From assembly GCF_000422625.1 (NCBI RefSeq), contig NZ_KE383895.1, forward strand, positions 242,968 through 306,967: 64,000 nucleotides of DNA, in the 5' to 3' direction. The DNA is from Adlercreutzia mucosicola DSM 19490 (GTDB lineage Bacteria; Actinomycetota; Coriobacteriia; Coriobacteriales; Eggerthellaceae). A program made the position numbers and the translations under genes. The notes below the pieces were generated by a model. The model ran no database searches, was not told where the DNA came from, and saw only the letters and a list, made by a program, of their open reading frames with translations. Every line of letters starts with the position of its first letter. Position 1 is the first letter of the stretch. Below, in pieces: positions 28,077 through 36,282 of the stretch.

Positions 28077-29672
28077 TTACAGGGTCACCTTCTCTACGCA
28101 GCTCAGCAGTTCCTCTCGGGTGTGGACGCCGAGCTTGCGGTAGATGCTCTTGGTATGGGCCTTGATGGTGTTCTCGGACACGGTGAGGGCTTCGGCGATG
28201 GAGGCGATGGTGCGTCCGCGCGCCAATTCCACGAGCACTTCTTCCTCGCGCCCGCTGAGGCGGTAGCGGCTGCTGACCGTTTCGCACTGCTCTACGATAG
28301 CGTCCAGCATGGTGGGGACGCCCGCCCCCTCTTCGCTCGCCGTGCCGTCTGCGCCCGCATCCGCGTCTGCCGCACTGGCCGCAGCCGCCCCGCGTGCCGC
28401 AGAAGCCTCGGGCCGCGGGATAAGGTACTCGAAGGAGTACTCCTCCTCGTCGAAGTTGTTGATGCGGAACAGGCTGTAGGAGCGGCTTCCCAAAAGCATA
28501 AAGCCGGCAATCAGCAGCGCGTAGGTGAGGCAGAGTACCGTGAGCGTGGCGTGACCCGCGCCCAGAACGGTTTCGGCGCCCGCGATGGCCGAGCCCAGCA
28601 GCAGCCCCGCCACGTTGAACAGCATCGCTTCGGCGAACAGGCGCGTGGAATTGCCCTCGGCGGTAGCCACGATGGGGCCGATGGACAGGTAGATCATAGC
28701 CAGGAACAGGTAATATCCCGCATACAGCAAGCTGGGCGCCGCCGACGAATAGGCTGCTGGTGCCAGCAGATGGGCCAACAGCGCCGCGCTCAGCAGCAGC
28801 AGGACGAAGCTGGGGATGATCACGACGCCGCGTCGTTCGGCAAGGTGCTCGGCGATGCCGACGACGGACACCACCACGATGGCAATGGCCAGTACGCTCG
28901 GCCACGCATGCAGGTCGGACACGATGGATTGTACCTGCTCGGTGTTGCGCAAGTAGTTGTAGGGGATGGAGAAGACGGCGATGCAGATGAACAGCAGCAA
29001 CGGTGATTTCCCTCGCTCGCGGTCGCGTTTGGCGCGCCACGTGTCCGAGGATTTCTCCAGTAGCGCATGGGCTTTCGCCAGGCAGACGATGGAGCCGAAG
29101 GGCAGCGCGACCAACACCGCTAGAAACAGCGGCGCTGGCAACAGAATTTCCACCAGGTACAGGGCGATGGCAGCTACAGCCGCGCCCATGGTAACCAGCA
29201 GCTGCTCGCGCTGGGGGTTCAGGTACTGGTACAGTTCGCCCCACATGATAATCAGGGGCGCGGTGCCCAAGGCCACCAGGATATTCCCCAGGTAGGTGAT
29301 CCAGGGCGACGACACCCAACCGCTCAGCGCAACGAGCACAACCAGCCCCGCTCCCACAAACCCCGTGGCCATGCGGAAGGCGTTGCGGCGGCGAATCAGC
29401 GGGCCGAAGCGCCGCGCCGTCAGAAAGATGGCGAGAAACACGCCGAAGGTGCACAGCGAGTTGGCAATCCAGCCGCCGCCGAAGCGCGTCGCGGCAGGGA
29501 GCGTCACCATGCTGTCGAGGAACGTGATGGAGTGGAGAAAAGCCCATAGGGACGCCATGCCCGCCAAGGCGAGCAAGATGCCCGAAACATGGGCGGCGCT
29601 GTAGACCACGGCTCGGTCGGGCGTCGCCGCAGGCCCGCGGCGGCCCGCGGGCGAATGATCAGTGGAATTCAC
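28077..29672 (-). CDS. Membrane-anchored LuxR-family regulator
   Basis: A 531-residue protein with about twelve membrane segments (residues 25-400), an Ala/Asp-rich linker (about 415-455) and a LuxR HTH at the C-terminus (LSGREEEVLVELARGRTIAS, then LTVSENTIKAHTKSIYRKL). The GTG at 29672, after GGGGAGGGG, is chosen over an upstream ATG at 29717 that adds 15 residues. It is divergent from the flavoprotein at 29894, matching the pair at 16.4-19.9 kb. A TACCCG-N3-CGGGTA dyad lies between the two genes. Confidence 0.92.
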   Translation of the reverse strand: MNSTDHSPAGRRGPAATPDRAVVYSAAHVSGILLALAGMASLWAFLHSITFLDSMVTLPAATRFGGGWIANSLCTFGVFLAIFLTARRFGPLIRRRNAFRMATGFVGAGLVVLVALSGWVSSPWITYLGNILVALGTAPLIIMWGELYQYLNPQREQLLVTMGAAVAAIALYLVEILLPAPLFLAVLVALPFGSIVCLAKAHALLEKSSDTWRAKRDRERGKSPLLLFICIAVFSIPYNYLRNTEQVQSIVSDLHAWPSVLAIAIVVVSVVGIAEHLAERRGVVIIPSFVLLLLSAALLAHLLAPAAYSSAAPSLLYAGYYLFLAMIYLSIGPIVATAEGNSTRLFAEAMLFNVAGLLLGSAIAGAETVLGAGHATLTVLCLTYALLIAGFMLLGSRSYSLFRINNFDEEEYSFEYLIPRPEASAARGAAAASAADADAGADGTASEEGAGVPTMLDAIVEQCETVSSRYRLSGREEEVLVELARGRTIASIAEALTVSENTIKAHTKSIYRKLGVHTREELLSCVEKVTL

Positions 29673-29742
29673 GAGGCATCCCCTCCCCTGGGTGCGTGTC
29701 GTTGCCGATGCCATCATAGCGTTTTCGCGGTGGCGACCCCCT

Positions 29743-29797
29743 TACCCGTTGCGGGTAGTTTTCTCGGGGCGAACCGAAATTCTACCTTGAGCGGGTA
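29743..29797. promoter_or_regulatory. TACCCG/CGGGTA sites between LuxR and flavoprotein genes
   Basis: TACCCG-TTG-CGGGTA (29743-29757) is a perfect dyad. Another CGGGTA half-site starts exactly 40 bp further on (29792-29797), about four helical turns. Candidate binding sites for the divergent LuxR regulator. Confidence 0.5.
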
Positions 29798-29893
29798 CTA
29801 GCAGGCGCGCATCTGGGCCCCTACGATCGGAGGCGTCGGTGGCCCGCGGGCCTTCGACGGCAAGAGTGTACGCACAATGAAGGAGGGATCGTT

Positions 29894-31858
29894 ATGACGA
29901 TAACGCGGAGAGGTTTCTTGGGGATGGCCGGAGTTGCCGGCGTGGCAGGCCTGGCGGCAGGCGCAGGCCTGGCCGGTTGCACTCCCGCTCCGGAGAAGGC
30001 CACGCCCGTGGCCGCCACGGGCGATGAGGCTGTGAGCGGCGCGGCCTACGAGGCGGCGGCTACCTACACCTGCGACATCTGCATCTGCGGTGCGGGCAAC
30101 TCGGGCCTGTCGGCGGCCGTGGAAGCGGCTCAGCAGGGGCTCGGCGTCGTCGTGCTGGAAAAGCACGGCGGCACGGGCGGTGGCGGCATCGGTACCGAGG
30201 GCGTGTTCGCGGTGAATTCCCAGATGCAGCAGGACGCGAACATCTCCATCAAGCCGGCCGAGATCATCTCCTGCGAGATGGAATACTCTCACAACCGCGC
30301 CAACGGCCTGAAGTGGCTCGACCTCGTGCAGGCCTCGGGCGAGAACATCGCCTGGTTGCAGGAGTGCGGCGTGAACTTCACCGGGGTTGTGGACGACTAC
30401 CACGGCGGCATGTTCCAAACCTTCCACTGGTTCGGCGAGAACCGCGCCCACGACGACTTCTCGCCGGCAATGACCGAGACCGCGCGGTCGCTTGGCGTGG
30501 AGTTCCTGCTGAACTGCCCCGCCGTGGAGTTGGTTATGGACAACGGTGCGGTAGCCGGAGTGTGGGCGCAGAAGCTGAACGGCGACTACGTGCTGGTGAA
30601 GGCGAGGGCCGTAGTGCTGGCCACGGGCGGTTTCGCCAACAACGACGAGTATCTGCAAGAAGGCGGCTTCTCGGACACGACGAACGTGAAACGGTTTTTG
30701 TACGGCTACGACGGCGACGGCGTGCGCATGGCCTTGGAGGCGGGCGGTGCCAGCAACGTGCCGCGCATGTCGGGCCTGATGCAGCTGACGGTGCAGGGTG
30801 CGCCCGGCGGCGAGTATGGCACCTTCGGTCGCGGCGACGGTCTGGTGGTGGCCGGCCACAACCCCTGCGCGATCTGGATCAACGAAGATGGCCAGCGTTT
30901 CTGTGCCGAATCGGCCGGCATCGAGAACTGGATGGCCGACATGATCCCCTCGCTGGCGCACCACAAGCTGTACTCCATCTACGATGCGAAGATCTTCAAG
31001 GACGCCTACGACGGCATGATCATGCCGCGCATCGATTGGGCGGCCACCCAGGAAGAACTAGCGCAGCGCATCGAGGAGAACCCCTATGATGACTTCTTCA
31101 GCGCTGACACTCTGGAAGAGTTGGCGAAGAAGGCGAGCGACGCGCTGGGACTGGACTACGACACGGTAATTGCGTCCATCAACGGCTATAACGAGATGTG
31201 CGAGGCCGGCGATGACGCACACTTCGGCAAGCCCAAGGAATACCTGCAGAAGATCGCCAACCCGCCGTACTACTTCTGCTACATGCCCCAGGCGTGCATG
31301 GTCACCTTCGGCGGCATTCGCACCAATCGCAAGATGGAGGTGGTCACCAAGGCGGGCGAGGCCATTCCCGGCCTGTACTCGGCGGGCGTGGATTCGGCGG
31401 ATCTGTGGCCGAACATCTACACCATCAACGTGCCCGGCGGCACCAACGCCAACAACATCAATTCGGGCCGCTTCGCCAGCAAGAACGCCGCGGTCTACAT
31501 CGGCAGCGGGAAGGCGGGCGCGGTGTCGTCCGAGGGCGATACGAGCCCGTCGGTGGCCGAGCCCACGTGGAAGATGCCGGAAGGCAGTCTGAAGGACGGC
31601 ACCTACACCGATACCCAGTTCGGCATGTTCAGCGACATCGCGGTGACCGTCACGGTGGCTGGCGGCAAGATCGCCGAGATCAAGCAGGAAAACGAGCTTG
31701 AGACCACCTACGTGGGCCAAGCGGCCATGGAGCAGACGCTGATTCCGGCGGTCATCGAGGCCCAGACCGTCGCCATCGACACCGTGACCGGCGCTACCCG
31801 CACGAGCCAGGGGTTCCTCACCGCCGTGGCCAAATGCTGCGAGCAGGCCGTAGCGTAG
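29894..31858 (+). CDS. Exported FAD-dependent reductase with C-terminal FMN-binding domain
   Basis: A 654-residue flavoprotein. The N-terminus has Tat motif TRRGFLGMA and lipobox GLAGC. The FAD fold starts with ICGAGNSGLSAAVEA. The last 90 residues are an FMN_bind domain with DTVTGATRTS, a placement opposite to that in the flavoprotein at 17931. A start six bases after AAGGAGGGATC supports 29894. It is divergent from the LuxR regulator and probably induced through it. Relatives reduce fumarate-like alkenes in anaerobic respiration; the substrate is unknown. Confidence 0.93.
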   Translation: MTITRRGFLGMAGVAGVAGLAAGAGLAGCTPAPEKATPVAATGDEAVSGAAYEAAATYTCDICICGAGNSGLSAAVEAAQQGLGVVVLEKHGGTGGGGIGTEGVFAVNSQMQQDANISIKPAEIISCEMEYSHNRANGLKWLDLVQASGENIAWLQECGVNFTGVVDDYHGGMFQTFHWFGENRAHDDFSPAMTETARSLGVEFLLNCPAVELVMDNGAVAGVWAQKLNGDYVLVKARAVVLATGGFANNDEYLQEGGFSDTTNVKRFLYGYDGDGVRMALEAGGASNVPRMSGLMQLTVQGAPGGEYGTFGRGDGLVVAGHNPCAIWINEDGQRFCAESAGIENWMADMIPSLAHHKLYSIYDAKIFKDAYDGMIMPRIDWAATQEELAQRIEENPYDDFFSADTLEELAKKASDALGLDYDTVIASINGYNEMCEAGDDAHFGKPKEYLQKIANPPYYFCYMPQACMVTFGGIRTNRKMEVVTKAGEAIPGLYSAGVDSADLWPNIYTINVPGGTNANNINSGRFASKNAAVYIGSGKAGAVSSEGDTSPSVAEPTWKMPEGSLKDGTYTDTQFGMFSDIAVTVTVAGGKIAEIKQENELETTYVGQAAMEQTLIPAVIEAQTVAIDTVTGATRTSQGFLTAVAKCCEQAVA

Positions 31859-31882
31859 TTGCCCGTTGCCCTCCCTCGCGCA

Positions 31883-31916
31883 GCGCCCGGTCGGTCCTCC
31901 CCGGCCGGGCGCTTTT
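31883..31916 (+). terminator. Terminator between the flavoprotein and symporter genes
   Basis: GCGCCCGG, loop, CCGGGCGC, TTTT. It serves the plus-strand flavoprotein; the convergent symporter gene ends eight bases later. Confidence 0.8.
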
Positions 31917-31923
31917 GTGCGGG

Positions 31924-33276
31924 CTACGCGGCCTTGGCGGCTTTCTTGGCGCGGCGGGCGGCCAGGCGCTTCTGCATGGCGTCGACGCAGGTGGCTACGG
32001 CGGCGTCGCCGGTGACGTTCACGGTGGTGCGCATCATGTCGAGGATGCGGTCCACGCCGGCCACCAAAGCCACGCCCTCCACGGGCAGACCCACCGATTG
32101 CAGCACCATGGCCAGCATGATCATGCCGGAACCGGGCACGCCGGCGGTGCCGATGGAGGCCAGCACAGCGGTCATCACGATGGTGAACTGCTGGCCCAAC
32201 GTAAGGTCGATGCCGAACACCTGGGCGATGAAGATGGCGCAGACGCCCTGGTAGATGGCGGTGCCGTCCATGTTGATGGTGGCGCCCAGGGGCAGCACGA
32301 AGGACGTAACCTCCTTCGACACGCCCATCTTCTCGGTGCACTCCATGTTAATGGGCAGCGTGCCTACCGACGAGGCCGACGCGAAGGCGAAGCCCATCAC
32401 GGGCATTTCGCCCTTCAGGAACTTCAGCGGGCTCATGCGGGCGAACACCTTGATAATGCCCGAGTACACCAGCACAATCTGACACAGCATGGCCAGGTAG
32501 GCCACTACGATCAGCCACAGCAGCGGCCGCAGCACCTCGATGCCGTTGTTCGCGATCACGGGACAGATGAGCCCGAACACGCCGAAGGGCGCCACCAGAA
32601 TGATGCCGCGCATAATGGCGATGCACACATCCGACAGCGAGTTGCAGATGTCGATGACGGGCTTGGCCTTCTTCCCCGCGGCGATCATGCCGAAGCCGAA
32701 TACCACGGCAATGACGATCACCTGCAGCATGGTGGCATCGGCCATGGGCTGGAAGAAGTTGCTCGGGAAGATGTTGACGATGGTGTCGATGAACGAGGGC
32801 GGCTCGGTGGCCTCGTAGGTCAGCTCGCCCGAGGGCAGCTGGTAGCCCGCGCCCACGTTCATCACGTTGGCGAAAATGAGGCCGAGCGTGACGGCGAAAG
32901 CGGTGGTGATCAGGTAGAACAGTACCGTCTTACCGCCGATGGCCCCCACTTTCTTCACGTCTTCCAGCGATACCACGCCGGCGATGATGGAGAACAGTAC
33001 CAGGGGCACGACGATCATCTTGATAAGGTTCAGGAAGATGGTGCCGAAGGGCTTGATGTAGGTATCGGCGATCTCCGGAGCCCCTTGCAGGGCAACACCG
33101 GCGATTACGCCCAGAACGAGGGCGATGAAAATCCACGTGGTCAGCGACAGACGCTTGTACCAGGGCTTTCCCCTGTTCGGCTCGGGCGCGCCGGTCGGCC
33201 CGTTCGGGCTGGCGCCGTTCTCGGTGTCGTCGGGCGTGCGCGTTGTCTGCAAAGTGGCATCGTCGGCCATAGCCAT
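31924..33276 (-). CDS. Dicarboxylate/amino acid:cation symporter (DAACS family)
   Basis: A 450-residue transporter with the DAACS hallmarks: eight membrane helices, a serine-rich re-entrant loop (FASASSVGTLPI) and the NMDGTA motif in ATINMDGTAIYQG for sodium and substrate binding. It would import C4-dicarboxylates, glutamate or aspartate with Na+ or H+. The start at 33276 follows GGGGAAAGGA; another ATG two codons on is possible. It is convergent with a flavoprotein that may use such dicarboxylates, but this link is speculative. Confidence 0.94.
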   Translation of the reverse strand: MAMADDATLQTTRTPDDTENGASPNGPTGAPEPNRGKPWYKRLSLTTWIFIALVLGVIAGVALQGAPEIADTYIKPFGTIFLNLIKMIVVPLVLFSIIAGVVSLEDVKKVGAIGGKTVLFYLITTAFAVTLGLIFANVMNVGAGYQLPSGELTYEATEPPSFIDTIVNIFPSNFFQPMADATMLQVIVIAVVFGFGMIAAGKKAKPVIDICNSLSDVCIAIMRGIILVAPFGVFGLICPVIANNGIEVLRPLLWLIVVAYLAMLCQIVLVYSGIIKVFARMSPLKFLKGEMPVMGFAFASASSVGTLPINMECTEKMGVSKEVTSFVLPLGATINMDGTAIYQGVCAIFIAQVFGIDLTLGQQFTIVMTAVLASIGTAGVPGSGMIMLAMVLQSVGLPVEGVALVAGVDRILDMMRTTVNVTGDAAVATCVDAMQKRLAARRAKKAAKAA

Positions 33277-33536
33277 GCATCCTTTCCCCGTGAGACAAAT
33301 CGTTCCCATTATAAGCAAATCCCCTCGAAATACCAGGTCGCCCGCCCCGATCTAACAGCCCCGCAACAAAACGGGCAGGGTGTCGCGCCTGTGTCGAAGC
33401 AGCGTCATAATGGCAACGATGTTGACTTGCGGAGACTGAGGCCGAAGCTGTGTGGAACGTCGATTCTGGTCGCGAAAGCACGGGGCGCGTGCTATGGTGT
33501 GCCGCATTTTCGGAGAACCCGACGAAAGGAACAGGG

Positions 33537-34946
33537 ATGGAACGCAAAGACGTTATCGCCGCTGCCGAAGCCTATTGGGATGAGAACCGCGACGCTATCG
33601 TGGCCGACATCGCCAAGCTGGTGGAAATCCCCAGCACTGAGGATTTGGCCGCCGCCGCTCCCGGCGCGCCCTACGGGCCCGGGCCGGCCGCGGCGCTGGC
33701 CGCGGCGCTGGAAATCGCCGAGGGCATGGGTATGGCCGCCACCAACTGCGAGGGCCACATCGGTTTCGCCGACCTGCCCGGCGAGACCGATGCCCAGCTG
33801 GGAATCATCGGCCATGTGGACGTGGTGCCCGCTGGCCCCGGCTGGACCTTCGAGCCCTTCAAGGTGACGGAGAAGGACGGCTATCTCATGGGCCGCGGCT
33901 GCCTGGACGACAAGGGCCCGTCGGTGGTGGCCCTGCACGCAGTGAAGTGCCTGGCCGGCCTGGACGTGGCGCGTCCCTACACCATGCGCTTCATCTTTGG
34001 CGCCAACGAAGAGACCGGCATGGCCGATGTGCTCTGGTACCTTGAGAACTACGACAGCCCGGCCTTCCTGTTCACGCCCGATGCCGACTTCCCTGTGTGC
34101 TATGGCGAGAAGGGCGGCTACGACGGCTGCATCACGAGCGCGCCCATCGCCGACCCGGTGATCCTGGATATCTCCGGCGGTGTGGTCACCAACGCGGTGC
34201 CCGGCGAGGCCTGGGCCATCGTGCGCGGCGACGCGGCCGGGCTGCCCGCGGCCGAGCGCATCACCGTGGCCGACGCTGGCGACGACACCGTGCGCATCGA
34301 GGCGGTGGGTGTGAACGCCCATGCGGCGTGGCCCGAGCGCGGTATTTCCGCCATTATGCTACTGGCGAACTACCTGCTGGAGAACAACCTGTGCAACCAG
34401 CAGGAGCGCTCGTTCTTGGAACTGGTGCGCAGCCTGGTTTCCGACACCACCGGCGCCGGTGTGGGCATCGCTACGGCCGACGAGTACTTCGGACCGCTCA
34501 CGGTGGTGGGCGGCACCATCCGCAAGGAGGGCGACTGCTTGGTGCAGACCATGGACAGCCGCTGGCCCACGTCCATCACCGCCGAGGAGATCACGGCAGC
34601 GCTGACGAAGCTGACCGATGACATCGGCGCCACCTTCGAGAACACCCTGCTTATGGTGCCCTTCCTCGTAAAGCCAGAGGATCCCGAGATCCAGGTGCTC
34701 CAGGATGCCTTCCAGTTCGTGACCGGCGACACCGAACATGAGCCCTTCACCATCGGCGGCGGCACCTATGCCCGCGAGTTCAAGAAGGGGGCCTCCTTCG
34801 GCGTGAACATGCCGTGGATCGAGAACCCCCATTGGGTCGGCGGCGAGCACGGCCCCGACGAGGGCGTGGCCGAAGACCTGTTGAAGACCGCCTTCAAGAT
34901 CTACGTGCTGGCTTTGGCCGAGTTGCAGGCGCTGAAGATCGACTAA
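33537..34946 (+). CDS. M20-family dipeptidase (PepV/Sapep-like)
   Basis: A 469-residue metallopeptidase. Zinc-site motifs are clear: GHVDVVPAG (His and catalytic Asp), GRGCLDDKG (bridging Asp) and GANEETG (general-base Glu and ligand). A lid/dimer-like insertion follows (about residues 190-330). Cytosolic PepV enzymes cut dipeptides with an unblocked N-terminus. The ATG at 33537 with AAAGGA is chosen; the upstream 29-codon extension has no site. Confidence 0.92.
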   Translation: MERKDVIAAAEAYWDENRDAIVADIAKLVEIPSTEDLAAAAPGAPYGPGPAAALAAALEIAEGMGMAATNCEGHIGFADLPGETDAQLGIIGHVDVVPAGPGWTFEPFKVTEKDGYLMGRGCLDDKGPSVVALHAVKCLAGLDVARPYTMRFIFGANEETGMADVLWYLENYDSPAFLFTPDADFPVCYGEKGGYDGCITSAPIADPVILDISGGVVTNAVPGEAWAIVRGDAAGLPAAERITVADAGDDTVRIEAVGVNAHAAWPERGISAIMLLANYLLENNLCNQQERSFLELVRSLVSDTTGAGVGIATADEYFGPLTVVGGTIRKEGDCLVQTMDSRWPTSITAEEITAALTKLTDDIGATFENTLLMVPFLVKPEDPEIQVLQDAFQFVTGDTEHEPFTIGGGTYAREFKKGASFGVNMPWIENPHWVGGEHGPDEGVAEDLLKTAFKIYVLALAELQALKID

Positions 34947-35005
34947 GGCACCGGACGTTTTGCGATTCGCATTCCGTGTCCCGCACGTCGCGTCCTGTTT
35001 CTCCT

Positions 35006-35034
35006 GAGGCGGCCCTTCGGGGTCGCCTCTTTTT
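35006..35034 (+). terminator. Terminator after the M20 dipeptidase gene
   Basis: GAGGCGGCCC, TTCG tetraloop, GGGTCGCCTC, then TTTTT; one G-U pair. A textbook rho-independent terminator. Confidence 0.9.
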
Positions 35035-35182
35035 GTGCCGTGGCCCTCTTGGGGCAGTCCGCCGTCGCGGCGGCTGACGTGGCCCTCGGGCCGGTCTCTG
35101 CTGCGGATGGCATCGCAGCCGCTACTGCGGGCGCCATCGCGGGCACGAGCAATAGGCCATCGAAACTTTCAATCTTCTATCT

Positions 35183-35242
35183 GGGTTTAACCCGTGATTA
35201 TTCTTTTTCGCGGATGACGGACCGTCAGCTGTGCTATAGAAT
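35183..35242 (+). promoter_or_regulatory. Promoter and dyad before the LytTR regulator
   Basis: TAGAAT (35237-35242) with ATGACG 17 bp upstream (35214-35219) is a plausible promoter. GGGTTTAACCC (35183-35193) is a palindrome just upstream and could be an operator or autoregulatory site. Confidence 0.4.
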
Positions 35243-35290
35243 AGAGCGGAGTTTACTGTGAGACTGTGAGAGTTCATTTTGGAGGACGAC

Positions 35291-36004
35291 GTGCTAAACG
35301 CAATTATCGTTGACGACGAGGCGCCTGCCCGTTCCGAACTGCGCTTTCTTCTTGACGAAGTGGGCGGTGTCGAGGTTACCGCCGAGGCTGCCAACGTGCG
35401 CGAGGCCATCGAGAAGCTGAAAGAGTACCCGTGCGATGTCATGTTCCTCGACGTGAACATGCCCGAGGCGACGGGCTTGCAGCTAGCCGAGGCCCTGCAG
35501 CACCTGAAGTTCCCGCCGGCGGTGGTGTTCGTGACCGCGTACTCCGAGCACGCCCTGGACGCTTTCAAGGTCAGCGCCATCGACTATCTGGTGAAGCCCG
35601 TGGAAACCGAGCGTCTGTCCCAGGCCATCGCCCGCGTGCGCGAGCACGTGGCCCTGCACATGCAGGCTCACAAGTCCGAGCGCATCCCGGTGGAGAAGGG
35701 CGGCAAGAAGATCCTGATCGGCATCGACAAGATCCGTTTCGTCATGGCCCGCGATGACTACGCCTACCTGCAGACCGACACCGACCGCTACTTCTCCACG
35801 GTGAGCCTCGCTCAGCTGGAGAAGCGCCTCGACGGCCACGGATTCTTCCGCGTGCACCGCGGCTACTTGGTGAACCTGTCCATGGTGGAGGAGATCGAGT
35901 CGGTTTCCGGCGGCACCCTGCTGCTGACCCTGAACGGCGTGGAGGAGAAGATCCCCGTGTCGCGCCGCCGCGTCAGCTCGCTGAAGAAGGCCCTGAACCT
36001 GTAG
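35291..36004 (+). CDS. LytR/AlgR-type response regulator (LytTR DNA-binding domain)
   Basis: A 237-residue regulator. The receiver domain (residues 1-115) has the acidic pair DDE, phospho-acceptor Asp54 (FLDVNMPEA) and Lys in YLVKPVE. The C-terminal LytTR domain (about 135-237) has YAYLQTDTDRYFS and FFRVHRGYLVNLSMV. The GTG at 35291 is preceded by GGAGG; the in-frame TTG 12 bases upstream is part of that site. No histidine kinase gene is adjacent, so its partner is unknown. Confidence 0.94.
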   Translation: MLNAIIVDDEAPARSELRFLLDEVGGVEVTAEAANVREAIEKLKEYPCDVMFLDVNMPEATGLQLAEALQHLKFPPAVVFVTAYSEHALDAFKVSAIDYLVKPVETERLSQAIARVREHVALHMQAHKSERIPVEKGGKKILIGIDKIRFVMARDDYAYLQTDTDRYFSTVSLAQLEKRLDGHGFFRVHRGYLVNLSMVEEIESVSGGTLLLTLNGVEEKIPVSRRRVSSLKKALNL

Positions 36005-36029
36005 GATCGGCATCTTTCGAAACGCGCCT

Positions 36030-36057
36030 CGAGCCCCCGCATTGCGGGGGCTCGTTT
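36030..36057 (+). terminator. Terminator after the LytTR regulator
   Basis: CGAGCCCCCGC-ATT-GCGGGGGCTCG followed by TTT; an 11-bp perfect stem. Confidence 0.85.
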
Positions 36058-36282
36058 CGTACTGGCTTGCGCGTCGGCCCCGGTCGGAGCCTTCTACGAC
36101 CGCCTCGCCTCCCTGCCCTGTTCACAGAACCGCCATACCCCTGTGGGGTTTGGGACGTTCAATGACGGCGTTTGATAGAATATTTCGAACAAGTTAACGA
36201 GAGAGAGGCCCCCGGCGTGCACAAACGCGGGGGTTGCCTGCGATTCTGCTGGCTGGCAGACCCTGGAAGAGAAGAGGACCCG

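Larger units (their letters stand above)
34947..35290. other. Gap between dipeptidase and LytTR regulator
   Basis: Contains the terminator at 35006-35034 and the promoter/operator region at 35183-35242. The GC-rich middle (35040-35150) has an Ala-rich open frame without ribosome site or homology, which is not accepted as a gene. Confidence 0.5.

Noticed and set aside
35040-35261. A 73-codon Ala-rich frame before the LytTR regulator
   Set aside because: No ribosome site or homology; it overlaps the promoter region of the regulator gene.
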